From: Glandiceps talaboti
Taxonomy: Eukaryota; Hemichordata; Enteropneusta; Spengelidae
Assembly: GCF_964340395.1 (NCBI RefSeq)
Contig: NC_135556.1
Location: 13,636,410-13,700,409, forward strand
Direction of reading: 5' to 3'
Length of the DNA stretch: 64,000 bases
Shown piece after piece: positions 1-25,559 of the stretch; the first letter of the stretch is position 1, and each line of letters starts with the position of its first letter. A model generated the notes under the pieces. The model did no database searches. It worked only from the letters and a program-made list of their open reading frames with translations, and was not told the origin of the DNA. Position numbers and translations under genes: made by a program.

Positions 1-2516
1 GATGCGAGAATATCATTTGGGAGCTGGATGGTATTTTGTTGTCCTGTTCAAATGATTTGCCTCTTGCTCTGTTGGATGTGGCTGACATTCTTATATATTT
101 TACCAAAGTAAGTATTACAGTTGTCTATTTAATCTCATGCCGAGTTGAAAAAGAGGCTATAATCTGATATTTATGCAACAAATTTGATATTCTTGCTATC
201 ATTTATTCATAAATTAGTAGTCGTGGGACACGAGAACATCTAATAGGCCCTTTAGAACATTTTCAAAAAGAGGAGTTTACCTGTATATGCAAGGTACCCT
301 TGACGTTTGGAACATATATGTTTGAGAGTTTTTGACATACATGTACGCTTTGAAAATACTGGTCCCATTATTTCGATTGTGGTTGTCATAGTTTTGACTG
401 TTTGTTCATGCGTTATAATATCATAGTAATTGCATTCCTTCTTGCTTTATGGAAGAATGATTACCATGGTAGTATGCAACTCAGAGATAAACATTTTCAT
501 CTGTTGATGTTACTTTGTTCTAGAAACCCCCAACCTATTCTCAGTAATAGCCTCCGTTCAAAGTTTTCAAATCGACGTTTAAATGACAATGAAAATTTAG
601 TCAATTTTAGAATACAATATGGCTGCCACATTCTGCGTTAAAGCCATTTGAAAATGAAATTAATGATTGTCAATTTCCTTGAAAACAAGTTGGTGAACCT
701 CGCAATTTCTTCCAAGAACTAGAAACAACCTTCTGGCTTCCATACGGCAATAAAGTCCTTATTATTAAATGTGCAGGTGCAAGAAAAATGCGTCGAAAAC
801 GATATTTAGGTTCGAAAGACTCAGACTTTCCATATCTCATCACCAACTATGATGGTGCTTGCAGCGAAGTGACGTTCTAAATTTAACAATGTTTACAAAA
901 AGCAATGTTTATTAGAGGGTACCTGTGTGAATGTATACAAATGTGCACTAAAACGTCTTCCTTATTTGAAAACTGCGTTGGGGTCTAAAGGTCTGTTATT
1001 TTAATATTTTAATATAGAAACCCTCACCTCAAATATGGGAATGTATTGTTGCAAAATGTCCTTTAAAGCCTCGTTTTCAATACCAGCAAAAGATTGTGGA
1101 AAAATGCACGCTGAAACGTATTTCGAAATTTCAAAACAAACAGTATTGCGAAACAAAACAGGTTTAGCAACGATGTGACCCATTTCTCCTTGACACCAAG
1201 GATCGCAAACTTGCATGCAATCAAAACAAACAAATTATAGTTGTTATGAGATGTTGTAGTAAATGTTTGGCATCGAATTCTACTGTCCGTTTGTTTAACT
1301 GACTCTTACACCATATTATAAGCTATAAAACATTATCCAGGTAGGGTGGTCATTTCAACAAAGAGTCCATTTAAAAAAAAAATTAAATGTACTCAAAATA
1401 TAAACGTCATTTTAAAACAGCCATTAATTTTACTAATATAAAAATAATACATAATAATGGGCCATAAATTCTATTGCAAACAATGAAGTTGTGTATTTTG
1501 AAAAATCAATAGCACTCTAACCACTGTATGGAGATTTTGAATATGCCCTATTCCCCAAATATCTGGGTTAAGCACCGACTAGTTGTGAGACCCATTCTAG
1601 ATGTACGGTTACAGACACTTTGTGAGCCTTAACCATGCTGCATACAAATTAGGATTACCAATTAATTCCATGAGTCAATCATATAGAAATCTCGACAGTT
1701 CCCCGGGTTTTTTTTTTGCCCGGATGTTCCATCCTCGATAGCGATGTTCGGTCGTGTGTCGTATTGTATCGAAAGAACATCCGAGGTCTAGCAGATAGAC
1801 TAGTGTATATGTGGTCATGGACTGTAAAACTATGCACCATTAAAAAATGGCTCGCAGCTAGTATATTAACCAAACCACAACGTTGTAAACCACGGTCCTC
1901 CTTATGGCAGCGTCCGAAACGTACCCGCCAAGAGGCGTTGCTTCAGCGAAAATATATACTTTGGGTTGCGAGAACATGCCAAACCAGAGTTTGGTGGTTT
2001 GAGACTCAACTTGTTTCGAGCAGATGAGTTGCATAAATCAAATAGGATTTTGACTTTCCACTATCAAAGAAACACAAAATAATTCATTGTGACTATAACA
2101 GTCATGCATGTGAACGCCAATCAATGGTTTGTGAACTAAAATGTAATATCAAGCTCATTTTAACTATCGATAACCCTTACTCTATCTTCTTGCATTATAT
2201 TAGACGTTGTTGCTCGAAAAAGCCATTACGCTCTACCCATGGCCAACTATTCAACCAGAAAAGAGAAGTCAAAGACAAAATTGACGTCACTACTCTCCTT
2301 CGAAACGAATATGATGACTTGGGACCACTGCAGTAAGTTCTATGATATTCCATACTATTAAATTTAGCCGTCTCTCTGTTTCCAACATTATCATTGCTTA
2401 TTAGAAATTACTGTACTCGTCGTTTTATCATAGGGAGAAGCGAGTGTGTAACTGATTGATCAATCGGCCGATCGATCGATCGATCGATTGATTGATTGAT
2501 TTGATTGATTGATTGG

Positions 2517-2547
<31 letters not shown>

Positions 2548-2614
2548 GTTGGTTGGTTGGTTGGTTGACAGATGGATGGGTCGTTGGATGGATGGATAGA
2601 TGGATGGATGGATG

Positions 2615-2689
<75 letters not shown>

Positions 2690-4459
2690 CGATAGAATAT
2701 TAATGTTAATATTGATATAAATCGATTGAATACTAATTGTACACAGGAAGCAATTCGTAATGAAAATAGAAAAATCCACCCAGGCCATCTGTTTACGGTG
2801 CAGACAATGATATCAGGTGTTCAGTACGTGTATGTGTGCATGTGTCAGTTCTATCCTTCTATAAGTTGTGGCAACATGTATCTGTATTAAGCGTATTTAT
2901 ATAATTTACGTGTGATATAAGAGAAGACTAGTCGGCAACTTCAAAAGCAGTGTTAATTATCCATCACTGTTACAACGACGGTTCGGTCATCGTAATTTAA
3001 CGATTAAGGTTGTATTTGCTTCTGCGCGTAAATTTCTATAGATCCTTAAATTTCTATACTATTACTTAGATCCTTTCTCAAAATAATAATTACAATAATG
3101 TAAGACTGTTACACTCCTGGCTGGAGGAACGAAAGCTGAAGTTGTTTTCTGCTGACATTTAAAACAACTACCTCTGAATGTAAATCTCAAAACACCCAAA
3201 GTAATATGCAAAATTTAAAGTGGCCTTCGTCTGAATTTACAATCAAGGGAATTCAAACATAGTTTGGGTGTTGATTGACAACTTTATTTTAGCGCTAGCG
3301 GCGAAAAAAACACGTTTGTTTGCTTGAATACAGTGAGCTTGGGAACAACTTCCCACAATGACAACAACAGGTAAAAACAACAATACAACTGATACAAAAA
3401 CAACAGTGAGTGTCTTTGGTGAATTAGGTTAATTACAGACGACGCTTTTATCAAGTTGTTCTTGTGCAAGTTATAATGTAACACTAACAGTCGTACTGTA
3501 CTCGATCGTTATAATCAGCATGATTCTGTCAACAACCAGAGCTATGGAGAATTCCGGCTCATGAGGTGTTCATGCTTTGATTTATAGTGTACATCCTGAC
3601 TTTGTGTTTATCTTTGCATGAACTTACCATGAGCAAGCAAACACACCGATGTGTTCTCGCAGGTTGTATGTTGAAATGCTTCAGCACATTGTGATTGAAA
3701 TATGATTTGTATATTTTATTTTAGATGGGCAGAATATGTCATCCTGACCATGTTTATGATACTGGTGGTCGTATGGTTCTTTGAAGAACCAAGATTTATA
3801 TCTGGATGGAGTAGTATCTTTGAAAAGGGGTAAGCAATCTACAAATATTCATCAATCATTTAACCAAGATTTGCTTGGCAGAACCTTTGCGAGTTTTTTA
3901 TCTTTAACGTCTGACCATTAGCGGCTTTTGGAAACTGCATTGAACTGAACAGTTTATGTTTTTCTGTATAGGTACGTTTCCAGTTCTTGTATTACTGTTG
4001 GCATGGCAATATTGTGCTTTGGAATACCAGATACAAAACCATCATGTAGACTTGGTGAGACATTGTATATTTTATTTACAAATTTTGCTTATTTCATAAT
4101 TATAGAATTAAAACATGGTATTTTGGGTGATTAACAATTTAAGAGCCGTGTGAGAAATTCTTTGGCCGGATATGTATAAACCAGTGCATGTCGGATGAGC
4201 AGATTTTGCAGATAGGAATGTTTGAGTAGCACGTGTTGTCTATAATGATACGACTACTCTAACTTACCCGAGAAAATGTCTTTTTTTCCCAAAGAAAATG
4301 CTGGACCTTATAAACCACTGCTTGATTGGAAGTACGCACAGAGTAAAGTGAATTGGGGCCTATTGCTTATAATTGGAGGCTTACAAGCTGTAACACGTGC
4401 CTTAATGGTAATTGGTGAGGGGTTTTGTGGGAGTGTGTCTGTGTGTGTCTGTGTGTGAG

Positions 4460-4528
<69 letters not shown>

Positions 4529-5438
4529 CTCAGCATATACAATATGTCTATACTGGAGCAAACAGTGCTCAATACATATACATGTAGAGCGGTATAACTA
4601 CTAATAATAGTACAGTATCAAGTAAGATACACAGGAGCCGTTACACAGTAGCCCCATCTACACGTAGGTTTGATTTGTGTCTCCACGTAGGAAGGTTACA
4701 GCGGAGATGTCGCGCCTTCCGTCCTGACAGTACATAGGACGAAGTCAGGAGGGTTTCAGGAAACCTCTCAAAGGTGTCCTAAGTCAGGACGGTTTCAGGA
4801 CAGGTTCAGGACGCGTTTGCGTCAACACGGGCTTCAAACTATCCTGAATATTTATCCTACCTCAGGTAGGATTTTTAGTGCCGTGTAGACGGGGCTACTG
4901 TTTCATGCTTTCGCAATCATCAGACGACTAACGGTACAGTCAGTGATGTTCTACTATTAAAGTTCAAAAATTCTAAGATTCCATTTCACGTGATATGGGC
5001 GCCACAAATACACCATTGTAAATGATTTGGTTCTTCGACAGGTAACTGGCCTTGCTGCTATAATTGCTAAACAATTTGAAATTATTCAAGTTTGGCCTGC
5101 GTGGATTGTTTTGGTCGCTGTTACCACGGCTGGAACGGTCCTTACTGAATTCTTTAGTCCTGTGATGATCCTGACAGTTATGATGCCTGTCCTTCAAGCA
5201 GTGGTAAGAATTAAAAATACAGATTTCAATAAATTATAACTTTTGCTGTGTTTTGTTGTATTGTCTAAACAACCGCGCAGTGAATATGAACATGTGTGGG
5301 CCGCAACAGCAGGTATGGTATGTTGAGTAAGGGCGCGTTCTGTAGACAAAACGCTCGTGGACGTTTCGAAACGTTTTACATGAACGACTAAATATCATAA
5401 TAACTGTCCTGTGTGTGTGTGTGGGGGGGGGGGTCTGT

Positions 5439-5470
<32 letters not shown>

Positions 5471-6357
5471 CAAATGTACGCAACTTATTTTCTTCTGCAT
5501 TCTGTATGATACCAGGGTTATACACAAAACATCCATCCATGGTATTTCTTCGTACCAGTGACATTGGGATTGAACCTGTGTTTTTGTCTACCAGCTGGAA
5601 ACTTTATCAATGCCATGATGGTTGGAAATAACGACGTCACAATATCGGGATTGGTGAGATATGGAAGACATGCTAGTCCAGAAAATATTGATACAGTACA
5701 AATACCAAATCTTTTCTTATTCCATGTCAATTACAGTACAGGATTGATTATTTATGGAATTTCTGACGGAGTGTTTATACCGTTTGGGAGACTTGTGGGG
5801 GCAAATATAACCTATTTTGTCTGAGGCTAAGCTGTGGATAGACAGTAAAACTTATCACATATCAAAGTACCCTGTTTAAGCAAGGTGTCATACAGTAAGA
5901 AACAGCATCTGAATTATAGGGACACGAAGAAAGGGTTGTATAACTTGTATATGCAAATATCAAAGCATCCGTTTTTCTGTACGTTATATATTCTAGTTGA
6001 TTGTGTTTTGAGATGTATTTGCACTGATTCAATGTGATGCATAGTTTGTTGTAAAGAAAGAGATCAACGAAGTGGGAGCTTAACTGCACCAACAGCTATG
6101 ATTTCAGTAACGGTATGTCCACTATCAATGTGTAAAAGAAGTATTTCAATTATCCACTTTTCTACTTGCAGGTAAAGAGTGGTATTCTCATGAACATACT
6201 CTGTCTGGTCATAACGAATATCGCCATGAACACCTATGGCCAATGGGTGTTGCAGTTGGATTCATTACCGGACTGGGCTATGAGGGCTAATGTAACAACA
6301 ACAGCTATTACAGATATGGACTCATCCACGTTGTTCCCGACCCCTTTAGTAGATTAA
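1..6357 (+). CDS. SLC13-family Na+-coupled anion carrier, C-terminal part (8 exons, 5' end outside window)
   Basis: Exons read as 1-107, 2204-2332, 3725-3829, 3972-4054, 4295-4407, 5042-5203, 5516-5653 and 6172-6357 (stop TAA). All junctions have GT/AG and phases agree, giving 340 residues. Family carriers (SLC13A2/3/5, di/tricarboxylate or sulfate) have about 590 residues, so roughly the last 60% is here. Recognisable blocks in order: a hydrophobic helix ending in WMWLTF, a cytosolic loop, YDDLGPLQWAEYV, hydrophobic helices, LLDWKYAQSKVNW, a TEF..P block, a HPWYFFVP helix, and the C-terminal ILMNILCLVITNIAMNTYG helix ending near PDWA. Oddities: the usual second S-N-(T/V) sodium/substrate motif reads S-P-V, the GGGFALA stretch reads GGLQAVT, and the usual PPNA reads FINA. 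The frame is intact, so this looks like a diverged paralogue rather than an obvious pseudogene. Substrate cannot be assigned. Confidence 0.88.
2452..2695. repeat. Tetranucleotide microsatellite (GATT/GATG/GGTT)
   Basis: About 240 bp of GATT-type tetramers with GGTT and GGAT variant blocks, in an SLC13 intron. The long minus-strand reading frame across it (repeating SINQ) is a by-product of the repeat. Confidence 0.95.
4461..4523. repeat. (AT)n microsatellite
   Basis: About 31 AT dinucleotides in the SLC13 intron immediately after the exon ending at 4407, preceded by a short GT-rich tract. Confidence 0.97.
4646..4900. mobile_element. MITE with CAGTAGCCCC terminal inverted repeats (hAT-like ends)
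   Basis: The element begins CAGTAGCCCCATCTACACG and ends with the reverse complement of CAGTAGCCCCGTCTACACG, so the roughly 20-bp ends differ at one base. It has no coding capacity and lies in an SLC13 intron. CAGTxGCCCCGTxTACAC ends are typical of hAT-type non-autonomous elements (family knowledge). I could not see a convincing 8-bp target duplication, so the superfamily call is tentative. Confidence 0.7.
5411..5467. repeat. GT/G-run/CA compound microsatellite
   Basis: A GT run, then ten Gs, then a CA run. It lies in the SLC13 intron about 50 bp upstream of the exon starting at 5516. Confidence 0.95.
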
Positions 6358-8344
6358 AATCATTCATAACGTTTAAAATATGTCTATTAAAATCATCAGT
6401 TTAGAAGTTAACTACCTTTGTACTATTTTATAAAGGCTTCCATAATTTGGCAAGAGGTCAACAGCATGTTATGAACTGTATTATCAGTGCTTTACTTCAC
6501 TTAGTAAACCTAGGAATTGAGGTCTCCATTTACTACGATAGACACAAACTAAAACAGTTGTTTTTTGATCTGGTAGATTATATTAGCATGTAAAATTGTC
6601 CCCACTGTGCGAAGCTAATCATTGGAAGCCCCAAAAAATGTCCACTGAGAGATCACATGTCATCAGAAACACTACAAATTATAACCAACTTGTGTCTATC
6701 TTAGTAAACCATATGCTGGTATATAAGAACTGCAACATTATTTTATTAAAATTCAGCCAAGAAATTTTTTGCATATTTCACTAAATTTACACTCCAAAAT
6801 GCTTTGTATTGATCCTGACAATCACAAGTACAGTATAATTGAAATATTTTGTCAAACATAATTTTGAAATATGTTGAATGGACTTTTATAGAGTCAATAT
6901 AATAGATCACAAAAGGTACACAACAGTAGTTGCTAAGATCAAAAGCAACCTTAAAATTTGAAGACAAAAACAATCATTTATCCATGCTAAGAAAGGAAAC
7001 AGTACTCAAAGTGCGTTTTATGCACCCTTATTTGTTTAACACAATATTTTCTTCTATTTTCTGGAAAAGCAAATTATTAATGTAAGCATGTTCAACAATC
7101 CAGTGTGTAGGATTTTTACACAAACCATTCATATTTGATTTAAAGTGAAACAACTAATTAAATTTGAATCATGAAATGCAACTTAAACAGCCCTGAACAG
7201 AATCAAGCTCCTCCAACATTTCCAAATGTTAATCAAATGATAATTTGATATTTGGGTTGAAAAATATGATCTCTATTTTTCTATATTGAATGAGTAAAGT
7301 CATAATATTATTTCGAATTGTGTGTGGTGAGAGCAATCAATACACTTTAGTATTTAAAGGTAAGAGCTCCATTTCAGTTAATGTATTGTACTTTCAAACA
7401 GCACTGTATAGTCCTCTGATGTATGGTGATTGTTTGTCTATAGTCCTCTGAAGTATGTTGATTGTTTGTATATTGTATAATAAATGACGGAATTTTTTAA
7501 ATATCAACCATTTCCTTTCAAACTTAATATAACTCTTGAAAACTTTGGTCTATAAAGACACTGTCACAATCCATACACATAACCCAAGCATTGGTAACAG
7601 GGAGAATTTCCAAAAGTCTGATATACCAATCCCTTCTAATTGTACTTGATGAATCTCTGACTTATCAAAAATACTTATCATGATGAACAGGTTACTTATG
7701 AGTTGTATAAACATCATATTACATAGTCACTTTACTTTGTATGTATGCATGCCACCATAAGTAACCAAAAAAGTTACTTGAAAACAAACAGCAAACACGT
7801 AAATCACAAAGTACGAAATAAAAGAACTTTAGGAAGCATTTCAAATATATTTGAACTTCAAGATCTCTTTTCATACTAGACAGAATATCATGGTAAACAA
7901 TAAAACATAAGTCAAACACCACCACTTCACTTTCGTGTTTCTTTTCCTTTCAGATTATCAAAGCCAACACTTTTATAAAATGTATATTATAATCTTATAG
8001 GTAAATTTCACTGACAAAACATCCTTTCAAGCAGAACACAAAAAATCAACTTAGTTGCAATGTCCTTCAGAAGCCAAGCCACAAAAAGGGTGAAATATGG
8101 TACTATTGAACCATAGTCTGGGTGGGGTGAGCCAATAACCTTTACACGAAGCTTAGCTAGCAAAGCTTAGCTAATTACTGTCCTTAACAAACACAGATAA
8201 GTAAGTAACTAACTTATAATGTACATAAAGGCCTCATATGAGTTCTGAATTTCAGTACTTTGTTGTAACAAATACTATTTACATAATTGGTAACGTTACA
8301 ATAATTGTTCCTTCATCTTCTTGTTGGGCGTAATAGCAAACTTA
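6358..8344. other. Convergent 3' intergenic region between SLC13 and AIFM1
   Basis: No coding exon was seen. It should hold the 3' UTRs of both convergent genes. A plus-strand AATAAA is at 7479-7484, just after a 32-bp direct duplication at about 7407-7470 (TATAGTCCTCTGA.. twice). No obvious AIFM1 polyadenylation signal was found close to its stop on the minus strand. Confidence 0.6.
7479..7484 (+). promoter_or_regulatory. Candidate polyadenylation signal of the SLC13 gene
   Basis: Canonical AATAAA on the plus strand about 1.1 kb after the SLC13 stop. An earlier ATTAAA variant overlaps the stop region at about 6354. Which one is used cannot be told from sequence alone. Confidence 0.4.
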
Positions 8345-20552
<12,208 letters not shown>

Positions 20553-23102
20553 GCTTTCCACTGCTTATCACCGGGTTCGTCGACTTTCTAGGTCAAAGGT
20601 TAAAGACCCTCCAGCTTCGTCGTAATGAATCCCAGTATTGGACACATATACATGTAAACCCGCTGAGTGTTGTTAACCGTTCGGTTTGTTTCTTCAAAGA
20701 AATATTTTCAATTACTACTTAGATAGTTCTCCACCAGTTTCACAGCTACAAATCACGAGTGAGAACCGCAGACAATAAAATAACAAGTAAGGCTTTTGCT
20801 TACGTGGTCTTCATGTCTTCACTATTGCATTCTGGGAAAAGCATGTCTGTGAACTCCAGTGACCCTCTTCGTGGTACGTGCAGACTCAGTCTGAGGCGCG
20901 CCTCAGACGTGACTATCACTAAGGTGCAACTCTGTTCAAGACCATGACGATCTGGGTTGTGCTCCGTGGAAAGGAAAGTGTTAGGGACCGGGAACGAGCA
21001 GAATTTACGGAAGGGGGAGCGGCTTAGGAGAAATAATTTTGTCAAAAAAAATCACAGCCCCCCCCCCCCCATCTCACAATTTCATGCCCCCCACCCCGAA
21101 ATGAGCCCAAGAATGTTCGTACACCCCAGGCTACAGAAACGGCGCTTGTCATTGCAATCTTGATTTGGGATAGAAACAACATCACCATGATCCGTGGGGG
21201 GGGGGGGGGTGTGTCCCTCTTCCACGGTGAGCATTTTATTGAAAATGAAGACATGATGGAGGACATTTAGAGGCGTAAAATTTCAAAACCATACACACTG
21301 TTGAAACCCATAGAATATTGTCTTCAATACCCTTCATACACTATACAAACATATTCTCTGGCAGTCACCCACTTTATGATAATGGAGTCAAGCGTATATA
21401 GTGGCAAAACAGAAAGAAACTTTGCACAATACATATACTTGATAAACGACTGCTCCCTTGGTGTAGGCCTTCAGCTCCGTTTGCACAAATGAGAAAAGCC
21501 ATATTACAACTGTAAGTTGGTGGGTTCCTTAAAGATATTGATTCCATTTCTGGTCGAATTCAAAACAAATTGGAAACAGCGCATGACAAAATCATGATAT
21601 AAACTTCAATATTTTTACCCTTCAAGTTCTAATGCCTGGTTTACCCCTAAAATCATCACAAACAACTAAAACAAAACCTTGGATCATGTTTTCAGTATAT
21701 TTATGAGTGTTTGCTGTTGCTATTGCTGCTGCTGCTGTTTGTGTTTGTGTTTGTGTTTGTGTTTGTGTTTGTGTTTGTGTTTGTGTTTGTGTTTGTGTTT
21801 GTGTTTGTTTGTTTGTTTGTTTGTGTTTGTTTGTTTGTGTGTGTTTGTGTTTGTGTTTGTGTTTGTGTTTGTGTTTGTGTTTGTGTTTGTGTCTGTGTTT
21901 ATGTTGCCTTCAATTTTACGTCACACCGCTCGATATAACCGTTGACCTAATATCATCAATCATGACATGCTTGTGTGATCATTACTATTAGGGGTCATAG
22001 TGCATGTAACTGACTGTTGCTAAGCTGTTATTGTTGTCGTAAGTTTGTCGTCCCAGTGGTGTCCTCGGAGTTAGTTCCTGACCAGCTAGCAGTACAATAA
22101 CGTTGAAAGGTACTTGCCATTTCAGCATTTATTCTCATGTTTATACCACTTGTATATACATGCACCTACAATTGATCGAATTTCAATATATTACGCTTAA
22201 ACGTTATCAAATCGTCAATTTTCAAACAGCTTATTAATGTTTTTTGTACAATTGTTTTTTTCCTTTCACTGCCAGGGGATGGGAGTGGGGGGGGGGTAGG
22301 GGTAGGAGAGGGGTTTTTGGAGCACAGTATACTGCGGTATTCTTGAGTTAAAGTTGCAGTATTGGCAAATCATTCTTCACTTTTCTTACCGTTTTGAATA
22401 TTAAACCGATAACACTAAAGTACTGCCATCGAGTGATACAAAAAGTGGTGGGGTTATTTGTATCTATGCCTATCTGATCGCGCATCATGGAAATGAAAAT
22501 ATTCACAAACACTAAGCCGCACCTTGCACGTCAGGTAAGGTCATAGGTCAAAACACCTTAAGGTTCGAAACGATACATTAAAACTACAGTACCAGCAAAC
22601 CAATGGTTAAACGCAAATGTTAAATGTTATGCATTGATAATCTCCTTCCCTCACATAAATAATGCTTGTATCAGCATAATATTTGCAAAAGCATCAAATG
22701 AATTAATATTTAATACAATGGCATTGGTCGAATTTTATGTCTTGGTTACCGTATACCAACGTCAGTATGATTAAAATCTGATATAGGAATATGGCTCCGA
22801 TTGATTTACTTAGTTCCGTATTCCTTTGTATATATGTATTGTCGTTTGTTTTCGACTGCAGGAATGAGCGCCTCTGTGCACGTCGAGCCGCGTTCCATCA
22901 TTATTTTAATCAGATTGTGTGTTATCATGATCGATGATATGATGGAATGATATTGCAAATACCCAAAATTAGAAATGTATCCATTGGTATATCGTTCAAC
23001 TTTGAGAAATCTTTGCTGAAGTCGTAAGTTATATAACAATATATTGATATGTATTTAAACCATTCTAGATACATTCTAGGTTGCGGAGTAGAACTGACAA
23101 CA
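20553..23102. other. Intergenic region between AIFM1 and the 173-aa gene; no gene seen
   Basis: Presumed to hold the AIFM1 promoter and 5' UTR, which diverges from the plus-strand gene at 23103. Notable contents are a C run at about 21059-21070, a G run at about 21196-21208, the hexamer repeat at 21736-21899 and a G-rich stretch at about 22274-22315. Frames within it are short or fall in low complexity. Confidence 0.6.
21736..21899. repeat. (TTTGTG)n hexanucleotide microsatellite
   Basis: Nearly pure TTTGTG repeats for about 160 bp, preceded by a short GCT run. All three plus frames stay open across it (alternating Cys/Val/Leu/Phe), which is not evidence of coding. Confidence 0.97.
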
Positions 23103-24787
23103 ATGGGTTGTGGTACGTCTAAATCTGGCAGTTTCACCATTCAACATGTACCAGCTAGTTCCGTTCAAGTGTCAAAAACAGATTCATCAGTAAACCGTGA
23201 AGAGATACAAGGTATGGAAACACATGTAGCTTCCATCTCAGACCACTATAGAGAATTCTCTATACTGGTCTGCTCTTCCATCAATGAATTTATCGAAAGC
23301 AGGGTCTTTTCTTTTCACTCTTTAGTTTTACTGCAATCAACCATGGGTTTAAACCTTCTTGAGTCAACCAACCATAATTATAGACAAAATATGAATATAC
23401 ATTGTTGAAAGCACTGTCATGGTCAATGTGTTATATTATATTCCGTGTGGATAATTGGCTTTTGAAGGGCAATGACGTCGACTCCGAATCCGTATCCGAC
23501 CTGCAGACGTCCAGGGTCCTAAAGAGCGATCATTATAAGCTTACTATCGGCTTCAATCAACCCATCACTATGATGCGATCGATTGACCTGAGGAGTACGT
23601 ATTTACCGACAAAGGTTTTATACTGCGCACACAGAAGCCTCAATTGTCCAAAGTACCCTTTAAATAAAATATACATAGAGTAACAAATATTTCAGTTATG
23701 CTGTAGATCTTGTCGGCATCGGCCTACATGGGAATGCAGTGTAAATATTGCACGTCCGAACTATTTTATATTACGTTTGATCGTCGATAATTACTAATCA
23801 ATTTACGTAGGCATTTACAAATCACATGTACTCACAATTTTAGAATAGGTGGAGTAGATAGATAATTTTTAAAGATAATTGTTTTCATATGCGAGTGTCT
23901 CGTTCAGGTAGTTATGTTTTCCGTTGTTTTCCATATTGTCTATGTGTTTTGTAGGCTTCTTCTCACCAGATATACAGCCATTACAGATTGGAAGAACAGT
24001 TTACTCATCCACTATTTCTTACGAGACTTTACAATTTTTGCGATGTTATTATTTTTTCGCTCTTATACGTAATCAAAAGTTTGAAGTCGGCAGCGAAAAT
24101 CTAGGTGGGGTCCGGTTATAACCGGAACCAAACATTTTTTCTAGGCTTTATCGATTACTCATAGTTCGTCTACCTTGCACTTATTTGCGTTCCCTTTCGT
24201 ATATGGCGGACCATGGCATTGGAGAGGGGCTCGAAGTTGGATAGTCGTCAACTTTAAAAGTAAGGAGATAAGTCGTGAAATTCGGTATAATGCAAACCAA
24301 GTGCCCTTGCCTTGATTAAATTTTAATGACACTTTGACTTTAAACTAATCATTTATGTCACGTTTCCTCCACAGAAAATGTGCCAAATCATGATGCCACA
24401 GTCCCAGTCACGTTAACTGAATCGGACATTAAAAAACTATTTGATAAAGTCATCCTTGAACTTAAAACAGTTCATGAAATGCAACTATGCCTTGAGCAAC
24501 TAGATGAAGATGGTATAGACGTTCTTGAAGCATGCACTCTCGTAAACGATCACATGTTGAAGCCATATTGCAAATATCAGAACGATCCTGGTGTTCGGCG
24601 ACAACTTGGAAACTATTTAGCTCTTCATGGCGTGGCCCAGCGATTTCAGCGTCTTTTGAAACGTCTGGCGGAAACAGGGCAAACCCAAGATGTGAAATCA
24701 ACGAAGATAATTCGGGAAGTCATGGAGAAGTACTCAACCTCTAGTCCAAAGATGCAGCAAGCCTTCGTAGAGAGTGGTATTATGTAG
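23103..24787 (+). CDS. Two-exon 173-aa protein with myristoylation-like N terminus, possible armadillo-like helical region
   Basis: Exon 1 is 23103-23211 and exon 2 is 24375-24787; the phase matches (split Glu) and the stop is TAG. The start ATG sits in ACAACAATGGG, a good eukaryotic context. The protein begins MGCGTSKSGS: Gly2 fits N-myristoylation and Cys3 palmitoylation, suggesting membrane attachment (inference). Residues about 37-173 are predicted helical and rich in Leu, Glu and Lys. Blocks such as RRQLGNYLALHGVAQRF and SPKMQQAFVESGIM recall armadillo-type helical repeats in which SP..QAFVE.G opens a repeat, but the protein stops right there. It may therefore be a truncated relative of a longer protein or a short stand-alone gene. 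No enzyme motif was seen. An AATAAA at 25497-25502 could end the transcript. Function unknown. Confidence 0.65.
23808..24147 (+). mobile_element. Copy 1 of a roughly 340-bp MITE family with AGGCCTA-type ends
   Basis: It occupies most of the intron of the 173-aa gene. It shares with the copies at 26746 and 56005 a left part (AATTTTAGAATAGGTGGAGT), a middle (TTCAGGTAGTTATGTTTTC; CAGCCATTACAGATTGGAAG) and a right end (CTAGGTGGGGTCCGGTTA ... TTTTTTCTAGGC). The outer ends are imperfect inverted repeats of about 30 bp. Confidence 0.7.
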
Positions 24788-25559
24788 AGTGTATAGCGTA
24801 CGTGATTGTCAACACATGTACACAATCACAGTATTGGTCGCTAAACCATACAGAAGTATATTACTATTAAAGGAAAAGGAGAGAATTTAGAACATCAAAT
24901 TCATACCACAAAGTTTTTAAAAAAAAATTCGATTTTTGTTATGACTGAAAACATATTTACAAAACACAGACTCTGATAGTATACACGTAATATATTGTTC
25001 AATGTGTGTACAGAATTAATGCCTTCCGCAACCAGAAAGAAATATTTGCTTTTGATTGTTTCACCTTCAAGCATTGCCATGAAATTGCAAAAACCACTGA
25101 AGTGGGATGGAATGAAGACAGAGCCCTCTCTTGGTAGAACCTAAAATTAGATTTCTCATCATAAAGAGCACTTCAAAATGACCATCAAACATTGTACTAA
25201 CTCTATCGTAAAATGAAATTTTTTTACTTAGTTTTCTGAACTGAAAACAAGATAGTGAAATGCCAAATTTCACAGTATTAATTTCAAAATGGCCTTGTGT
25301 AAACTTTCATATGACATTGTTTTGTGTGACTTGAGCCACATTGATTTGTAAGCAAGTTGTAGAGGCACAGTCGTCCTTAGAGTTATAAGTTAATGTGAAT
25401 CAACAGAACACGTTCTTATCAGGTGCAGCTTTTCATATGAAATTGTGGTAACCACCAAGAGAACATTATTTAAACCTCTAGACTGTGTGTCGTCTAAATA
25501 AAATATCTATACAGGATAGTTCTTTTATGAGTATATAACATGTATAAACACTTATCTTC

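Noticed and set aside
21679-21991. Cys/Val/Leu-rich frames in three phases
   Set aside because: Translation of the TTTGTG hexamer repeat.
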